From Patescibacteria group bacterium (lineage in GTDB: Bacteria > Patescibacteriota > Patescibacteriia > UBA2591 > PGYQ01): a DNA stretch of 5,868 nucleotides. Both the position numbers and the translations under genes were made by a program. The stretch covers positions 1-5,868 of the forward strand of contig JAGUXS010000048.1 of NCBI GenBank assembly GCA_020061725.1, read 5' to 3'. Position 1 is the stretch's first letter. The number at the start of each line of letters is the position of its first letter. Shown here in pieces: positions 5,526 through 5,868 of this stretch. Under the pieces are notes generated by a model. That model was not told the DNA's origin. It saw nothing but the letters and a program-made list of their open reading frames with translations, and did not search any database.

Positions 5526-5635
5526 AGGGAAATTTATTTAGCTCAACTTTTGTTAATTTTAAAAAAACGTTAAATTTTAATTAATCTTAATTAAAAAAAT
5601 TCACTACAATAGAAAATTACCCCTCTAAAATGATT
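5526..5635. other. AT-rich gap with a 10-bp palindrome
   Basis: Nothing coding is visible. TTTTAATTAA (5575-5584) and TTAATTAAAA (5587-5596) form a perfect 10-bp inverted repeat separated by TC, all A-T pairs. An A7 run (5561-5567) lies just before it. It could mark transcription termination after ftsX or may simply reflect AT composition. Confidence 0.3.
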
Positions 5636-5674
5636 TTGTGTTAATTTAACTGGAAAAGTATAATTTTTCCCAGT
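5636..5674 (+). promoter_or_regulatory. Candidate promoter upstream of tRNA-Gln with an inverted repeat over its -10
   Basis: A consensus TATAAT (5659-5664) lies 17 bp after TTGTGT (5636-5641), a half-matching -35. Transcription would start near 5671, leaving roughly 90 nt of precursor before the tRNA. The -10 sits within the inverted repeat ACTGG-AAAA (5649-5657) and TTTT-C-CCAGT (5665-5674), with one unpaired C. That arrangement resembles an operator but could be chance. A promoter nearer the tRNA within the T-rich stretch is not excluded. Confidence 0.4.
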
Positions 5675-5764
5675 GGAGAGATTGGATTTAAAAATTTATG
5701 AATGAATAAAAATACAAAAAATTTTCATTTTTCCATTTTAAATTTTTATTTTTTTTTATTTTCT

Positions 5765-5838
5765 TCCCGGGTCGTCTAATGGTAGGACAGCTGGTTTTGG
5801 TCCAGTCAATTGAGGTTCGAATCCTTGCCCGGGAGCCA
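5765..5838 (+). tRNA. trnQ: tRNA-Gln (anticodon TTG), CCA encoded
   Basis: A full cloverleaf can be drawn. The acceptor stem TCCCGGG (5765-5771) pairs perfectly with CCCGGGA (5828-5834), followed by discriminator G and encoded CCA (5836-5838). The D stem GTCT/GGAC closes loop AATGGTA. The anticodon stem GCTGG/CCAGT (one G-U) holds loop TTTTGGT with anticodon TTG at 5797-5799. The T arm TGAGG-TTCGAAT-CCTTG has two G-U pairs. The U1-A72 first pair and G73 fit glutamine tRNAs as known from E. coli. TTG reads CAA and, by wobble, CAG; CAA dominates in the neighbouring genes. No terminator is seen in the 30 bases left, so further genes could be co-transcribed. Confidence 0.96.
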
Positions 5839-5868
5839 GTAAGGAAAAGTCAACGATTTGTGGGTCGC

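Noticed and set aside
5492..5541. Two tiny ATG frames (9 and 11 codons) after ftsX
   Set aside because: They are far too short, have no ribosome binding site, and overlap the GC-rich hairpin that explains the sequence better.
1..5868. Alternative genetic code (TGA read as Gly or Trp, known in some candidate phyla)
   Set aside because: All genes are full length without in-frame TGA, tryptophan is TGG, and glycine uses GGN codons. TGA is not used as a stop here either, but seven stops in AT-rich DNA are too few to mean anything.
1..5868. CRISPR array, phage or toxin-antitoxin genes
   Set aside because: No regularly spaced repeats with unique spacers, and no matching protein motifs in any complete reading frame.

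Overview
The window is AT-rich (about 30% G+C by eye) and tightly packed on the + strand. It reads as bacterial with genetic code 11. Tryptophan is TGG, every reading frame runs full length without an in-frame TGA, and all seven visible stops are TAA or TAG. Protein style points to an uncultivated candidate-phylum bacterium of the Patescibacteria/CPR type, perhaps Parcubacteria-like. The clues are a short single-domain ribosome hibernation factor, a CheY-like receiver ending in a 'K-A-H-F' style segment, a membrane-free PAS histidine kinase with an AAHQLRTPL H-box, and near-absence of Shine-Dalgarno sequences. This placement is an inference from sequence style, not from a marker gene.

Layout, left to right: the 3' end of an IS30-family transposase and its probable right terminal repeat (1-186); hpf, ribosome hibernation factor (198-548); a leader or terminator hairpin (550-620); a single-domain response regulator (653-1030); a regulatory-looking gap with three TTYACATTT boxes and a strong ribosome binding site; a FIST-domain sensory protein (1168-2364); an AT-rich gap with a perfect 14-bp inverted repeat and an extended -10 promoter; a soluble PAS-HisKA-HATPase_c sensor kinase (2616-3803); ftsE (3848-4528) and ftsX (4554-5468); a 296-bp gap containing several inverted repeats and a candidate promoter; and a tRNA-Gln(TTG) with encoded CCA (5765-5838).

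How the genes may work together: the receiver, FIST protein and kinase lie consecutively and all look cytoplasmic. A plausible reading is a soluble two-component pathway in which a free-standing FIST protein supplies or modulates the input, and a receiver with no output domain acts through protein contact. The kinase lies 44 bp upstream of ftsEX, the ABC-type complex that in other bacteria controls cell-wall hydrolases during division. A functional link between signalling and division is possible but rests on gene order alone. No peptidoglycan hydrolase, CRISPR array or phage genes are visible. The most unusual elements are the stand-alone FIST gene, which differs from its neighbours in composition and start signal, and the structured intergenic regions around it and after ftsX.
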